A program made the position numbers and the translations under genes. Shown piece by piece: positions 25,225-34,012 of a stretch of 64,000 nucleotides of DNA. Where the stretch lies: positions 1 through 64,000 of the forward strand of contig DATNCQ010000122.1 of assembly GCA_035571515.1 (NCBI GenBank), read 5' to 3'. Under the pieces are notes generated by a model that was not told the origin of the DNA, ran no database searches, and saw only the letters and a list, made by a program, of their open reading frames with translations. The stretch's first letter is position 1, and every line of letters begins with the position of its first letter. The DNA comes from Gp6-AA40 sp035571515. Lineage in GTDB: Bacteria > Acidobacteriota > Vicinamibacteria > Vicinamibacterales > UBA2999.

Positions 25225-25494
25225 ATGGCTGTGGACGGAGTTCGCAAAGAACGGCGCGGTTTTGCTTCGATGTCTCCCGAAAAGCAGCGCGAGATCGCCA
25301 GCAAGGGCGGCCGCGCCGCGCATGAAAAAGGCACGGCGCACGAGTGGACGCCAGACGAGGCGCGCAATGCCGGACGCAAGGGCGGGCAGATTAGCCGCGG
25401 CGGGCGCGGACGCCTTATTGTTTCTGCGGCAGGAGATGTGAATAGTATGAGCGGGGCTCCTGCTTCCGGCGCGGAGGCCCGCCGGGCGGACTAA
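25225..25494 (+). CDS. KGG-repeat stress-induced small hydrophilic protein
   Basis: The 89-residue protein contains the hallmark of the KGG (con-10-like) family: GFASMSPEKQREIASKGGRAAHEKG and WTPDEARNAGRKGGQISRGGRG. These are small, hydrophilic, probably disordered proteins linked to stress and desiccation. AGGAGG lies at 25219-25224, directly against ATG 25225; GTG 25231, in frame, is spaced 6 nt from it and is therefore a better initiation codon (MDGVRKERRG). The tail after residue 65 has no family similarity that I can see. Confidence 0.85.
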   Translation: MAVDGVRKERRGFASMSPEKQREIASKGGRAAHEKGTAHEWTPDEARNAGRKGGQISRGGRGRLIVSAAGDVNSMSGAPASGAEARRAD

Positions 25495-25549
25495 CGACAG
25501 CTCGCGCGGCACGACTCGACTCGACTCGATCGACTCGCCGGTTTGAGGT

Positions 25550-27262
25550 GTGCACGTGCGCATTCTCTGTTGCGGCTTGCTCCTCGCCGCGGTAGGCGTG
25601 GCCCCCGCCGCGGCGCAGACGAATCAGCCCGCCAGTAATACCGAATCCAGCACCGAATCCAGACCCGGGTTGCCGACGTTCTTCGGCGACACGGGTCTTT
25701 GGTTCGTTCCCACAGCGGACACGCTGCTGCGGCACAAAGCCTCAGTGCAGCTGTTTCGCGCCAACTGGGACGACCGGCAGGGCCTGACCGATGTGAACAA
25801 CATCGGATTCACGGCGGCGTTTGGCATCAGCAACAGCGTCGAACTGTTCGGTTCGTGGAAGATCGTCCGGCTGCGGCGCGGCGTACGCGATCCGGTCTTC
25901 GTCCCCACCGAGCTCGAACACGGCGGCGTCGACCAGTATTACCCGTACATGCGCCGCGGGTGGTCGAAGAACCTCGGGAGCAATCCCGTCATTGGCGCGA
26001 AGTGGAGCCTCATCTCCGAGTCGCTCAACGACAGCTGGAGCTTCGCGATCCGCCCCGTGCTCGAATTTCCCGCCGGCACGCAGTGGGGCGGCACGAGCGA
26101 TCTCACCACTCACCTCGACGTCGTCGGGAGCAAGGAGATCGGTCAGAAGGTTCAGGTGACCGCCACGGTCGGCGGCATCTGGCGCGCCGACCCGGATCCG
26201 TTCGACGTGTCGAACGGCCTCGCCTGGGGCGTCGGCGGCATCATCGGCAGCCGCTCACGCGTCCGCGGTCTCGTCGAACTCGTGGGCGAGCATTCGTTCA
26301 ACGACAACGTGACGCTGCGCGAGCCGCCCTACCGCGGCGACGACGGCAGCATCGCGCCGCTCGAGAGCGATATCAGCAATCCCGGCCACGTCAAGTTCGG
26401 CGGCGTGTTCCAGGCGAAGAATGGGTTCTTCATCTACGGCGGCGGCAACTACAGCCAGGACACCGGCACGCATGTCATCGCCGGCCGTGAGATGACGAAC
26501 CAGGCCTGGGGCTGGGACGTCCGCATCGGGTGGCATCCCGGTATCAAGGTCTACGTGCCGCCACCGCCACCGCCGGCACCGGCGCCTCCACCACCACCGC
26601 CGCCGGCTCCCGCGCCGCCACCACCGCCGCCGCCACCGGCGAATCGTCCGCCGACGTTCAACGGCCCGATCCAGGCGAATCCGCCCACGCTCGAGCCGGG
26701 GGGGACGACGAGCCTGAGCGCGCCCGCGACGGATCCGGACGGCGACACGATCACCTACACGTGGAGTGCGCCTGCCGGCACGTTCAGCAACCAGAACGGC
26801 TTGAACACCACGTGGACCGCGCCGAACCAGGAAGGCAACTATCCGCTCACCGTCACGGCCAACGACGGACGCGGCGGCACGGCGACCAACATGATCACGA
26901 TCCCCGTGATGCGCCGAGCGCCCATCACGTTCGAGGACGTCCACTTCGACTTCGACATGTCGACGCTGAGGCCGGACGCGATCATGATCCTCGACCGTGC
27001 GGTGATGACGCTGCAGGCGAACCCGATGCTCAACGTGACGATCGAAGGGCACACTGACAGCGTCGGCACGGCGGAGTACAACCTGTCGCTCGGCGAGCGC
27101 CGCGCGAACGCCGTGCGCGATTACCTGCTCAATCGAGGTATCGCGGCGGGCCGGCTCCGCACCGTCAGCTACGGTGAGGAACGTCCGATCGATACGAACA
27201 ACACGGATGCGGGACGCGCGATGAACCGCCGCGCCCATATCGTGGAGATGACCATCCAGTAG
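25550..27262 (+). CDS. OmpA-family outer-membrane protein with Pro-rich linker and Ig-like domain
   Basis: The 570-residue protein starts at GTG 25550 or GTG 25556 and has a signal peptide ending PAAAQ. Residues about 45-330 form a predicted beta-barrel region with alternating strands (LFGSWKIVRL, WSFAIRPVLEF, FFIYGGGNYSQD). A Pro-rich linker of PPPPPPAPAPPP-like units (about 337-365) leads to a PKD/Ig-like domain (NRPPTFNG ... ITYTWSAPAGTF, 366-460) and a C-terminal OmpA domain (FDFDMSTLRPDAIMILDRAV, IEGHTDSVGTAEYNLSLGERRANAVRDYL) that binds peptidoglycan. It should tether the outer membrane to the wall. A CGACTCGACTCGACT tandem repeat lies just upstream of the start. Confidence 0.9.
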   Translation: MHVRILCCGLLLAAVGVAPAAAQTNQPASNTESSTESRPGLPTFFGDTGLWFVPTADTLLRHKASVQLFRANWDDRQGLTDVNNIGFTAAFGISNSVELFGSWKIVRLRRGVRDPVFVPTELEHGGVDQYYPYMRRGWSKNLGSNPVIGAKWSLISESLNDSWSFAIRPVLEFPAGTQWGGTSDLTTHLDVVGSKEIGQKVQVTATVGGIWRADPDPFDVSNGLAWGVGGIIGSRSRVRGLVELVGEHSFNDNVTLREPPYRGDDGSIAPLESDISNPGHVKFGGVFQAKNGFFIYGGGNYSQDTGTHVIAGREMTNQAWGWDVRIGWHPGIKVYVPPPPPPAPAPPPPPPPAPAPPPPPPPPANRPPTFNGPIQANPPTLEPGGTTSLSAPATDPDGDTITYTWSAPAGTFSNQNGLNTTWTAPNQEGNYPLTVTANDGRGGTATNMITIPVMRRAPITFEDVHFDFDMSTLRPDAIMILDRAVMTLQANPMLNVTIEGHTDSVGTAEYNLSLGERRANAVRDYLLNRGIAAGRLRTVSYGEERPIDTNNTDAGRAMNRRAHIVEMTIQ

Positions 27263-27279
27263 CGCGCTGGCAGCGGTCG

Positions 27280-27392
27280 CGCCGGTAGGTATCGGGTGTC
27301 AGGTATCGGGTATCAGGGCTGGTCACGGGATCAGTCCTGATACCGAGACCACGCCTGAAACCTGATACCTGCTCCCTGAAACCTTCCTGGGC
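27280..27392. repeat. Intergenic fold-back array, GGTATCGGGTATCAGG family
   Basis: Left-arm words GGTATCGGGTGTCAGGTATC and GGGTATCAGGG pair with right-arm words CCTGATACCGAGACC and CCTGAAACCTGATACCTGC. The turn lies near 27335. It fills most of the 154-nt space between the OmpA-type gene and a small membrane-protein gene. Confidence 0.8.
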
Positions 27393-27416
27393 ACTTTTCC
27401 TGCTATTCGTCTTGCC

Positions 27417-27608
27417 ATGAGATTCCTGAAGCTCTACCTGATCGGCTACTTCATCCTCATTCTCGGCGCCGGCCTCGCGCTCTGGCAGTCGGGAATCCTG
27501 CGTCAGATTCCGGGCGTCTGGCTCGGCATCGGCGCGCTGATCGCGATCGGCTTCGGCATCATGCTGGCGGTCGCGTCGGGACGTCCCGCGGTCACGACGC
27601 GGGAATAG
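27417..27608 (+). CDS. Small two-helix membrane protein, unknown function
   Basis: The 63-residue protein starts at ATG 27417 and consists almost entirely of two membrane segments: about residues 5-22 (KLYLIGYFILILGAGLAL) and 33-52 (GVWLGIGALIAIGFGIMLAV), with a short basic loop between. I do not recognise a family. Its position, 44 nt before the TamL/TamB pair, could make it part of that envelope operon. Codon usage is normal for the window. Confidence 0.65.
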   Translation: MRFLKLYLIGYFILILGAGLALWQSGILRQIPGVWLGIGALIAIGFGIMLAVASGRPAVTTRE

Positions 27609-27652
27609 ACGAGCCGGGGCTCTGGCATGGCGTGTGGACAACCCATCGCGCC

Positions 27653-29521
27653 ATGCTTGGAGCACGTCCACGGTTTTCCCTTTTAGTCCTTCTCTTTGCC
27701 CTCTTTCTTGGGGGATGCCGGGAGCAGGACATAAAGATCCACAGCCTCGACTTCCAGGGGGTCAAGGGAGTCGACAAGAAAGCCCTGGCTGCGGCGCTCC
27801 AGACCCGGCGCGGCTCGAAGCTGCCGTGGGGCCACAAGACCTACTTCGATCGGCGGGCGTTCGACGCCGATCTCGAACGCATCCAGGCGTTCTATCGCGA
27901 CCGCGGGTATCCCGACGCGCGCGTCAGCTCCTTCGACGTCAAGCTCAATGACAAGCAGGACCAGGTCGACGTCGTCGTCCGCATCTCCGAGGGACAGCCG
28001 ACGCTGGTCGCCGGCATCGACCTGACCGGGTTCGAGGTGCTGCCGCAGCGGCAGCAGCGGGCGCTGCGCTTTGGCCTGCCGCTGCAGGACAAGCAGCCGC
28101 TCGATCGTCAGCTCGCCATCGCCTCGCGGGAGCGCGCGCTCAACTTCCTGCGCGACAACGGCTACCCGTACGCCGAGGTGGACATCTCCCAGCAGGGCGC
28201 CGGCAGCAACCAGGTGCACGTCGCGTTCTCGGCGACGCCGGGCATGCTGGCGCACTTCGGCCCGATCGAGATCGACGGCGAGAAGAGCGTCGGCGAGAAC
28301 ATCGTCCGCCGGCAGCTCACCTACAAGGAAGGCGACCTGTTCTCGCGGCGGGAGATGCGCGAATCGCAGCGCAAGCTGTACAACATGGAGCTGTTCCAGT
28401 TCGCGAACATCGAGTCGAAGGAAGACAAGTCGCAGCAGCTGCCGGACGTGCCGACGCGCGTCACGGTCGGCGAAGGAAAGCATCAGCGGCTGACGACGGG
28501 CATCGGCTACGGGTCCGAGGAGAAGGCGCGCGCGACGCTGCGCTGGGATCACCTGAACCTGTTCGGCGGCGCGCAGCACGCCGGCGTCGAGACGAAATGG
28601 TCGTCGCTCGACCGCGGCCTGCGCCTCGAGTACACGGAGCCGTACTTTCTCAGCTCGCACCTGTCGATGAACTTCGAGGGGCGCGCGTGGCAGGCGATCG
28701 AGCCGGTGTACTCGCAGGACGTCCTCGGCGGCCGCGCGACGCTGCGCCACCAGGCGAACTCGCAGTTCTACTGGGCGTTCTCGCTGATCAACGAATTCCA
28801 GAAAAGCACCATCACCAACTCGGGCCTCGAGGACTTCACGATCCGCAACAACCTGATCGCGCTCGGCCTCGACCCGCGCACCGGGGTGACGCGCGGCACG
28901 ACGGCGGCCGTCGCCTTCGACGCCAACCGCAACACGACGAACAGCCTCCTCGACGCCAATCGCGGCTACGTGCTCACCGGCCACGTCGAACAGGCCGGCA
29001 AGTGGCTGTGGGGCACCTACAACTACTGGGAGGTGCGCGGCGAGGCCAGGCACTACACGCGCGTGGCGCGCTCCTTCGTCTGGGCCAACCGCGTGCACCT
29101 GGGGACGATCAACGCGCTCGGGACCGATGCGAGCGTCCCGTTCTTCAAGCGCTACTTCCTTGGCGGCGCGACGAGCATCCGCGGGTGGGGACGCTTCGAG
29201 GTGAGCCCCTTGAGCGGGTTCGGCCTGCCCATCGGCGGCCTGACGATGTACGAAGGATCGACGGAAATCCGCAAGCCCCTCTGGGGCAAGTTCGGCGGCG
29301 TCGGCTTCCTGGACTTCGGCAAGGTCGCCAACGACTCGGTGAACTTCGCCAGCACCAACCTGGTGTTGGCGGCCGGGCCGGGCCTCCGCTACCTGACGCC
29401 GATCGGTCCGGCGCGCGTGGACGTCGGCTACCAGCTCAATCGGATTCCCAACCTGCGCGTCAACGGCAACCCCGAGGCGCGCCACTGGCGCATCCACTTC
29501 AGCATCGGCCAGGCGTTCTGA
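27653..29521 (+). CDS. TamA-type Omp85 protein with lipoprotein signal (TamL-like)
   Basis: Starting at ATG 27653, the 622-residue protein has a lipoprotein signal ending LFLGGC, with lipidated Cys22. Three or so POTRA-like domains occupy about residues 25-280 (HSLDFQGVKGVDKKAL, QAFYRDRGYPDARV, FLRDNGYPYAEVDI, KLYNMELFQFANI). A 16-strand Omp85 barrel occupies the rest, with the lid-lock motif IRGWGRFEVSP near residue 507 (the Omp85 VRGF/Y-like sequence) and the C-terminal beta signal WRIHFSIGQAF. A lipid-modified TamA is the TamL type known from Bacteroidota-like bacteria. It partners TamB, the next gene; the TGA stop and ATG start share one base (TGATG). Confidence 0.9.
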   Translation: MLGARPRFSLLVLLFALFLGGCREQDIKIHSLDFQGVKGVDKKALAAALQTRRGSKLPWGHKTYFDRRAFDADLERIQAFYRDRGYPDARVSSFDVKLNDKQDQVDVVVRISEGQPTLVAGIDLTGFEVLPQRQQRALRFGLPLQDKQPLDRQLAIASRERALNFLRDNGYPYAEVDISQQGAGSNQVHVAFSATPGMLAHFGPIEIDGEKSVGENIVRRQLTYKEGDLFSRREMRESQRKLYNMELFQFANIESKEDKSQQLPDVPTRVTVGEGKHQRLTTGIGYGSEEKARATLRWDHLNLFGGAQHAGVETKWSSLDRGLRLEYTEPYFLSSHLSMNFEGRAWQAIEPVYSQDVLGGRATLRHQANSQFYWAFSLINEFQKSTITNSGLEDFTIRNNLIALGLDPRTGVTRGTTAAVAFDANRNTTNSLLDANRGYVLTGHVEQAGKWLWGTYNYWEVRGEARHYTRVARSFVWANRVHLGTINALGTDASVPFFKRYFLGGATSIRGWGRFEVSPLSGFGLPIGGLTMYEGSTEIRKPLWGKFGGVGFLDFGKVANDSVNFASTNLVLAAGPGLRYLTPIGPARVDVGYQLNRIPNLRVNGNPEARHWRIHFSIGQAF

Positions 29522-32500
29522 TGTCCATCGCCCGTAAGCTCCTGCAGGTCGTCGCTTTCATCTGCACGCTGGTCATCGGCGTCACGTCGATGATGGTGAT
29601 CGTCAGCCAGACCACGTGGTTCAAGGAATGGCTGCGCGGCTTCATCATCCGGCAGGCCGACGACTACGTGAACGGCCGCCTGACGATCGGCCGCATCGAC
29701 GGGAACCTGTTCTTCGGCGTCGAGATGGAGGACGTGGACGTCACGCAGAACGGCCAGGCGGTCGTCTCGCTGAAGGACGTCGGCGTGGACTACAACTTCC
29801 TGACGTTCCTCGGCGGCAACGTCATCCTCGATCACATCCGTCTCAACGAGCCGACCGTGCACGTGAAGAAGACGGCGACGGGATGGAACCTCACGGAATT
29901 GATCAAGGCGCAGACGCCCAATCCCACGCAGCCGAAGAGCCGCCGGCCGATCGACATCGGCGAGATTGGCGTCACTGACGGCACGCTCTACCTCGACAGC
30001 CAGCCGGTCGGCACCTCCGGCGTGCGCGTGCCGCAGGTGATCGACAAGATCGACGCCTCGGTCGGCGTGACGAGCGACGCGGACGAGCTGAAGATCGACG
30101 TCGCCCACGTCGCGCTCCGCGCGCGGAACCCGCAGTTCGGCGTCAACGAGCTGTCGGGCGTCATCCGCCGCCACGAAGACAGCGTCACCATCGAGAACCT
30201 GTCGCTGCGCACGGAAGAGACGTCGCTGCGCGTCGCCGGCGTCGTGCGCGGTATCGGCAGCGACAAACCCGTCATCAACCTGAAGGCCTCGTCGGACAAG
30301 TTCGACGTGGGCGAGATGGCGAAGATCCTCCCGGCGCTGCACGGCTACGAGGGCCTGCAGCCGGCATTCGAGATCAACGCGAGCGGCCCCGCGGACCGGC
30401 TCGAGCTCCAGCTCAACCTGCGTGAAAAGCAGGTCGGCCAGGTCGCGGGCAACCTCGTCGTCGACGGCCTCGGCCCCGAGAAACGTGTCGCCGGAGAAGT
30501 GCAGACGCAGCACTTCAACGTCGGGCCGCTCGTGCGCGGCTCCACGTTCCGGACCGACGTCACCGGCCATGCGACGATGAACCTGGCGCTGCCCGCCTCG
30601 AACCACCCGCTGAGCGGGAGCTACTCGGTGAATGCATCGCGCGCCAACGTGCTCGGCTATGAAACGCGCGACGTCGTGGCGAAGGGGCGCATCGACTGGC
30701 CGACCATCACGGTCGACGGCCGCGCGTCGGGCTACGGCGGCCGCGCCACCGCGAAAGGGACCATCGAGGCCCGCAGCCCGCTGCAGCTCGACCTGACCGG
30801 CGAGGCCGTTCACGTCGATCTCCGCAATGTTCCGCCGCAGCTGAACGCGCCGGGCGTGCCGAGCAACCTGCAATTCGGCTACACGCTCACCGGCCGCGGG
30901 CCCGTGCTCGCGGGCGACATCCGCATGGAGGAGTCGACGCTCGCTGACGCCACGATTGCCGCGGGAACGACGGGGACGTTCCGCATCGGCGGCGGCGCGC
31001 CCGAATACTCGGCCCAGGGGCACGTCACCAATCTCGACCTGCAGAAGGTCGGTCACGGGTTCAACCTCCCGGCGCTCGACGCGGAGAAATACCAGAGCAG
31101 GATCACCGGCGATTTCGACGTGAAGGGAAGCGGCGGCGGGCAATACCCGCTGACGCTCGACGCGTCGGGCACGCTCGCCGACTCCGAGATCTTCCGGGCG
31201 ACCACGCCGCGGTTCCAGTTCTCCACGAACCTCGCCGGCGGCGACGCGCACATCGTCGCCAACGGCGAATTCAACGGCCTCGACCCGTCGCTCGTCTCGG
31301 GCGACACCCGCGTCGCGGGACGCGTCAACGCCGCGGTCGACCTCGACGTGACGCTGCGCGGCTACGCGAACGGCGTGACGCCCGAATCCCTCGACGCGTC
31401 GGGCCGTGTGGACATGAGCCGCTCGACGATCGGCGGCATCGACATCGATACCGCGCTCGTCGACGGCACGTATCAGGACCGCGCGGGCAACCTGAATCAG
31501 CTGGTGGTCGACGGCCCGGACCTCCACGTCAAGGGGCAGGGGCCAATCGCGTTGAACGACACGGGGATGTCGAACCTCACGCTCCACGTCGAGACACCGT
31601 CGCTCGATCGCCTCGGTCGCATCTTCGGCCAGACCGACCTGCAGGGGGCGGCGAACGTGGACGCGACGATCACTGGAAACGGCCAGGAGCTGAAGGCAGC
31701 GGGGATGCTCGACGGCAGCAACCTGGGGAAGGCCGACAACAACGCGCTGGATCTCGACAGCACGTTCGACGTCACGCTGCCACAGCTCCGCCTCGCGGAG
31801 GCGACGGTGCACGCGAAGACCGACGCCACGTTCGTCCAGGTGGCCGGGCAGCAGATCAACTCGCTGACCGCGGACACGACCTACACGCAGGAGAAGCTGG
31901 ACTTCAAGGCCGTGGCGAAGCAGGGGCCGCGGCAGCTGAGCGCCGAAGGGTCCGCGCTGCTGCACACCGACCACCGCGAGATCCACGTCGGCAGCCTCGC
32001 GCTGGAGACGGAGAAGATCGTCTGGAAGACCGATCCGGCGTCGCATCCGACGATCCAGTACGGCAACAACCGCGTGGTCGTCGACGGCATCCAGCTGGTG
32101 AACGGGGATCAGCGCATCGAGGCGCAGGGCGCCGTGGGGTCCGCGAGCGACACGCTGCACGTCAAGGCCGACAACGTCGACATCGCGCAGCTCGACGCGC
32201 TGATGCTCGGCGACCAGCGCCTCGCCGGCCGGCTCAACGCCAACGCGACCGTCTCCGGCACGACGGCGGCGCCGCGGGTGGCCGGCGACTTCACGCTGTC
32301 GCAGGCTGCCTTCCGCAACTTCAAGTTCATGTCGTTCGGCGGCAAGGTGGACTACCAAGGCCGCGGGATGACCCTCGACGTGCGGCTCGATCAGGACGCG
32401 CAGTCGTGGCTCACCGCCAAGGGCTTCGCGCCCACGACGCTCTTCCAACCGACGCCGAAGGCCATGGAAGGCGAGCACACCGCGCCGCCGGCCGGCGAGG

Positions 32501-33891
32501 CGATCAACCTCGAGGTGGCGAGCAGCCAGATCGATCTCGGCGTCGTCCAGGGGTTCACCTCGTACGTCACCAACGTGACCGGCACGCTGCAGGCGAACTT
32601 CAAGGTCACCGGCTCGGGCTACGATCCGCACCTGGACGGCGGCATCGACATCAAGGGCGGCTCGTTTGTCGCGCCCGACCTCAACACCTCGTTCTCGGGT
32701 CTCGACACGCGCATCGAACTGAAGCCGGACGTCGTCACGATCGATCAGTTCCGCATCCTCGACAAGAACAAGCGGCCGATGACGATCGGCGGCAGCCTCG
32801 CCGTGCACGAACGCTCCGTGGGCGCGGTGGACGTGAAGGTGCAGTCGGACGACTTCAAGGTGATCGCGAACAAGACCGCCGACCTGAAGTTCGACAGCGA
32901 CTTTCACATCACCGGCACCGTCCGCGCGCCGAAGGTCGAGGGGAGCCTCGAGGTGGAGCCGGGCACGATCGACGTCGCCGAGGTGCTGCGGCTCGCCGGC
33001 GAGAGGAGCGCCTATTCGACGACGGCGACCGAGATCTCGCCAGCCGACTCCGCCGGGCCCGAGCCGACCACGCCGCAGCTGCCCTCGATGTTCGACGCGC
33101 TCGACCTGCGGCTGGGCCTCGCCATTCCGGGCGACCTGTTGCTGAAGGGGAACAACATCAAGCCGGCGAGCGCCCCGATCGACGTCGGCGACATGAACGC
33201 CTACGTCGGCGGCGCGGTGAACATCGTCAAGGCGCCGGGCGGCCGGCTGCGCATCACCGGCGAGGTGAACACGGTGCGCGGCAACTACTCGTTCCAGGGG
33301 CGGCGGTTCGAGATCATGCGCGACGGCCGCATCCGCTTCTCAGGGACCGACGTCATCGACCCGCTGCTCGATCTCACCGCGCGGCGCGTCATCTCCGGCA
33401 TCGAGACGTTCGTCCACGTGCGCGGGTCGATGCTGCAGCCCGAGCTGTCCTTCAGCAGCAGCCCGCCGCAGGACGAGTCGGACATCCTGTCGCTCATCAT
33501 CTTCGGCGCGCCGACCAACGAGCTCGGCGAGGGGCAGCAGGTGGCGCTCGCGGTGCGCGCGCAGGAGCTCGCGGGCGGCTACCTGGCGTCGGGGCTGTCG
33601 GAGGCAATCGGCGGCGCGCTGAACCTCGACGAGTTCGAGATCCAGGCGGCGGGCGAGAACGGGCTGGGACCGAGCGTGACGGTCGGCCAGCAGGTGGCCA
33701 AGGGGCTGTTCGTCCGGCTGCGTCAGGGGTTCGGCGCCGAGCAGGCGACCGAGTTCATCCTCGAGTATCAGCTCGCGAGCTTCCTGCGCTTGCAGGGGAC
33801 CGCGTCCGATGTGTCGAGCAGCGTGCAGCGCAACGCGTTCCGGCGCGTGGAGCGCGGCGGGCTGGACCTGATTTTCTTCTTCAACTATTAG
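29521..33891 (+). CDS. tamB: TamB-like translocation and assembly module protein (DUF490)
   Basis: The 1456-residue protein starts at ATG 29521, one base into the stop of the TamL-type gene. It has one N-terminal anchor (about residues 7-29) and a very long periplasmic region of repeated short beta-strands typical of the AsmA/TamB beta-groove family, with segments such as LTIGRIDGNLFFGVEMEDVDV. The C-terminal DUF490 region (about 1050-1456) ends LRVSASDV-type strands and a terminal aromatic residue (IFFFNY). TamB-type proteins bridge the inner membrane to TamA and move lipids and/or assist barrel assembly. Length and order match the family. Confidence 0.92.
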   Translation: MSIARKLLQVVAFICTLVIGVTSMMVIVSQTTWFKEWLRGFIIRQADDYVNGRLTIGRIDGNLFFGVEMEDVDVTQNGQAVVSLKDVGVDYNFLTFLGGNVILDHIRLNEPTVHVKKTATGWNLTELIKAQTPNPTQPKSRRPIDIGEIGVTDGTLYLDSQPVGTSGVRVPQVIDKIDASVGVTSDADELKIDVAHVALRARNPQFGVNELSGVIRRHEDSVTIENLSLRTEETSLRVAGVVRGIGSDKPVINLKASSDKFDVGEMAKILPALHGYEGLQPAFEINASGPADRLELQLNLREKQVGQVAGNLVVDGLGPEKRVAGEVQTQHFNVGPLVRGSTFRTDVTGHATMNLALPASNHPLSGSYSVNASRANVLGYETRDVVAKGRIDWPTITVDGRASGYGGRATAKGTIEARSPLQLDLTGEAVHVDLRNVPPQLNAPGVPSNLQFGYTLTGRGPVLAGDIRMEESTLADATIAAGTTGTFRIGGGAPEYSAQGHVTNLDLQKVGHGFNLPALDAEKYQSRITGDFDVKGSGGGQYPLTLDASGTLADSEIFRATTPRFQFSTNLAGGDAHIVANGEFNGLDPSLVSGDTRVAGRVNAAVDLDVTLRGYANGVTPESLDASGRVDMSRSTIGGIDIDTALVDGTYQDRAGNLNQLVVDGPDLHVKGQGPIALNDTGMSNLTLHVETPSLDRLGRIFGQTDLQGAANVDATITGNGQELKAAGMLDGSNLGKADNNALDLDSTFDVTLPQLRLAEATVHAKTDATFVQVAGQQINSLTADTTYTQEKLDFKAVAKQGPRQLSAEGSALLHTDHREIHVGSLALETEKIVWKTDPASHPTIQYGNNRVVVDGIQLVNGDQRIEAQGAVGSASDTLHVKADNVDIAQLDALMLGDQRLAGRLNANATVSGTTAAPRVAGDFTLSQAAFRNFKFMSFGGKVDYQGRGMTLDVRLDQDAQSWLTAKGFAPTTLFQPTPKAMEGEHTAPPAGEAINLEVASSQIDLGVVQGFTSYVTNVTGTLQANFKVTGSGYDPHLDGGIDIKGGSFVAPDLNTSFSGLDTRIELKPDVVTIDQFRILDKNKRPMTIGGSLAVHERSVGAVDVKVQSDDFKVIANKTADLKFDSDFHITGTVRAPKVEGSLEVEPGTIDVAEVLRLAGERSAYSTTATEISPADSAGPEPTTPQLPSMFDALDLRLGLAIPGDLLLKGNNIKPASAPIDVGDMNAYVGGAVNIVKAPGGRLRITGEVNTVRGNYSFQGRRFEIMRDGRIRFSGTDVIDPLLDLTARRVISGIETFVHVRGSMLQPELSFSSSPPQDESDILSLIIFGAPTNELGEGQQVALAVRAQELAGGYLASGLSEAIGGALNLDEFEIQAAGENGLGPSVTVGQQVAKGLFVRLRQGFGAEQATEFILEYQLASFLRLQGTASDVSSSVQRNAFRRVERGGLDLIFFFNY

Positions 33892-34012
33892 GGGGCAGCG
33901 GGCAGGGGGCAGGTGGCAGTAGGCGGCAGGATTCAGGTGGCCGGGTTTCACGTAGCACCTGCCTCCTGTGCGCTGCTACCTACTGCAACCTGCCTCCAGC
34001 CCCCTGCCACCT
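33892..34012. repeat. Fold-back array, GGGGGCAGGTGGCAG family, spanning a gene 3' end
   Basis: The left arm GGGGCAGCGGGCAGGGGGCA with GGTGGCAGTAGGCGGCAGG pairs with right-arm CACCTGCCTCCTG, CTACCTACTGCAACCTGCC and CAGCCCCCTGCCACC, around about 33950. The right arm encodes the last residues and the TAG stop of the molybdopterin oxidoreductase (stop 33982-33980). It belongs to the same word family as 6198-6257. Confidence 0.85.

Noticed and set aside
28597..29520. A 5' extension of the tamB frame by 308 codons
   Set aside because: It is out-of-frame translation of the TamL-type gene; the ATG at 29521 starts a normal TamB anchor.
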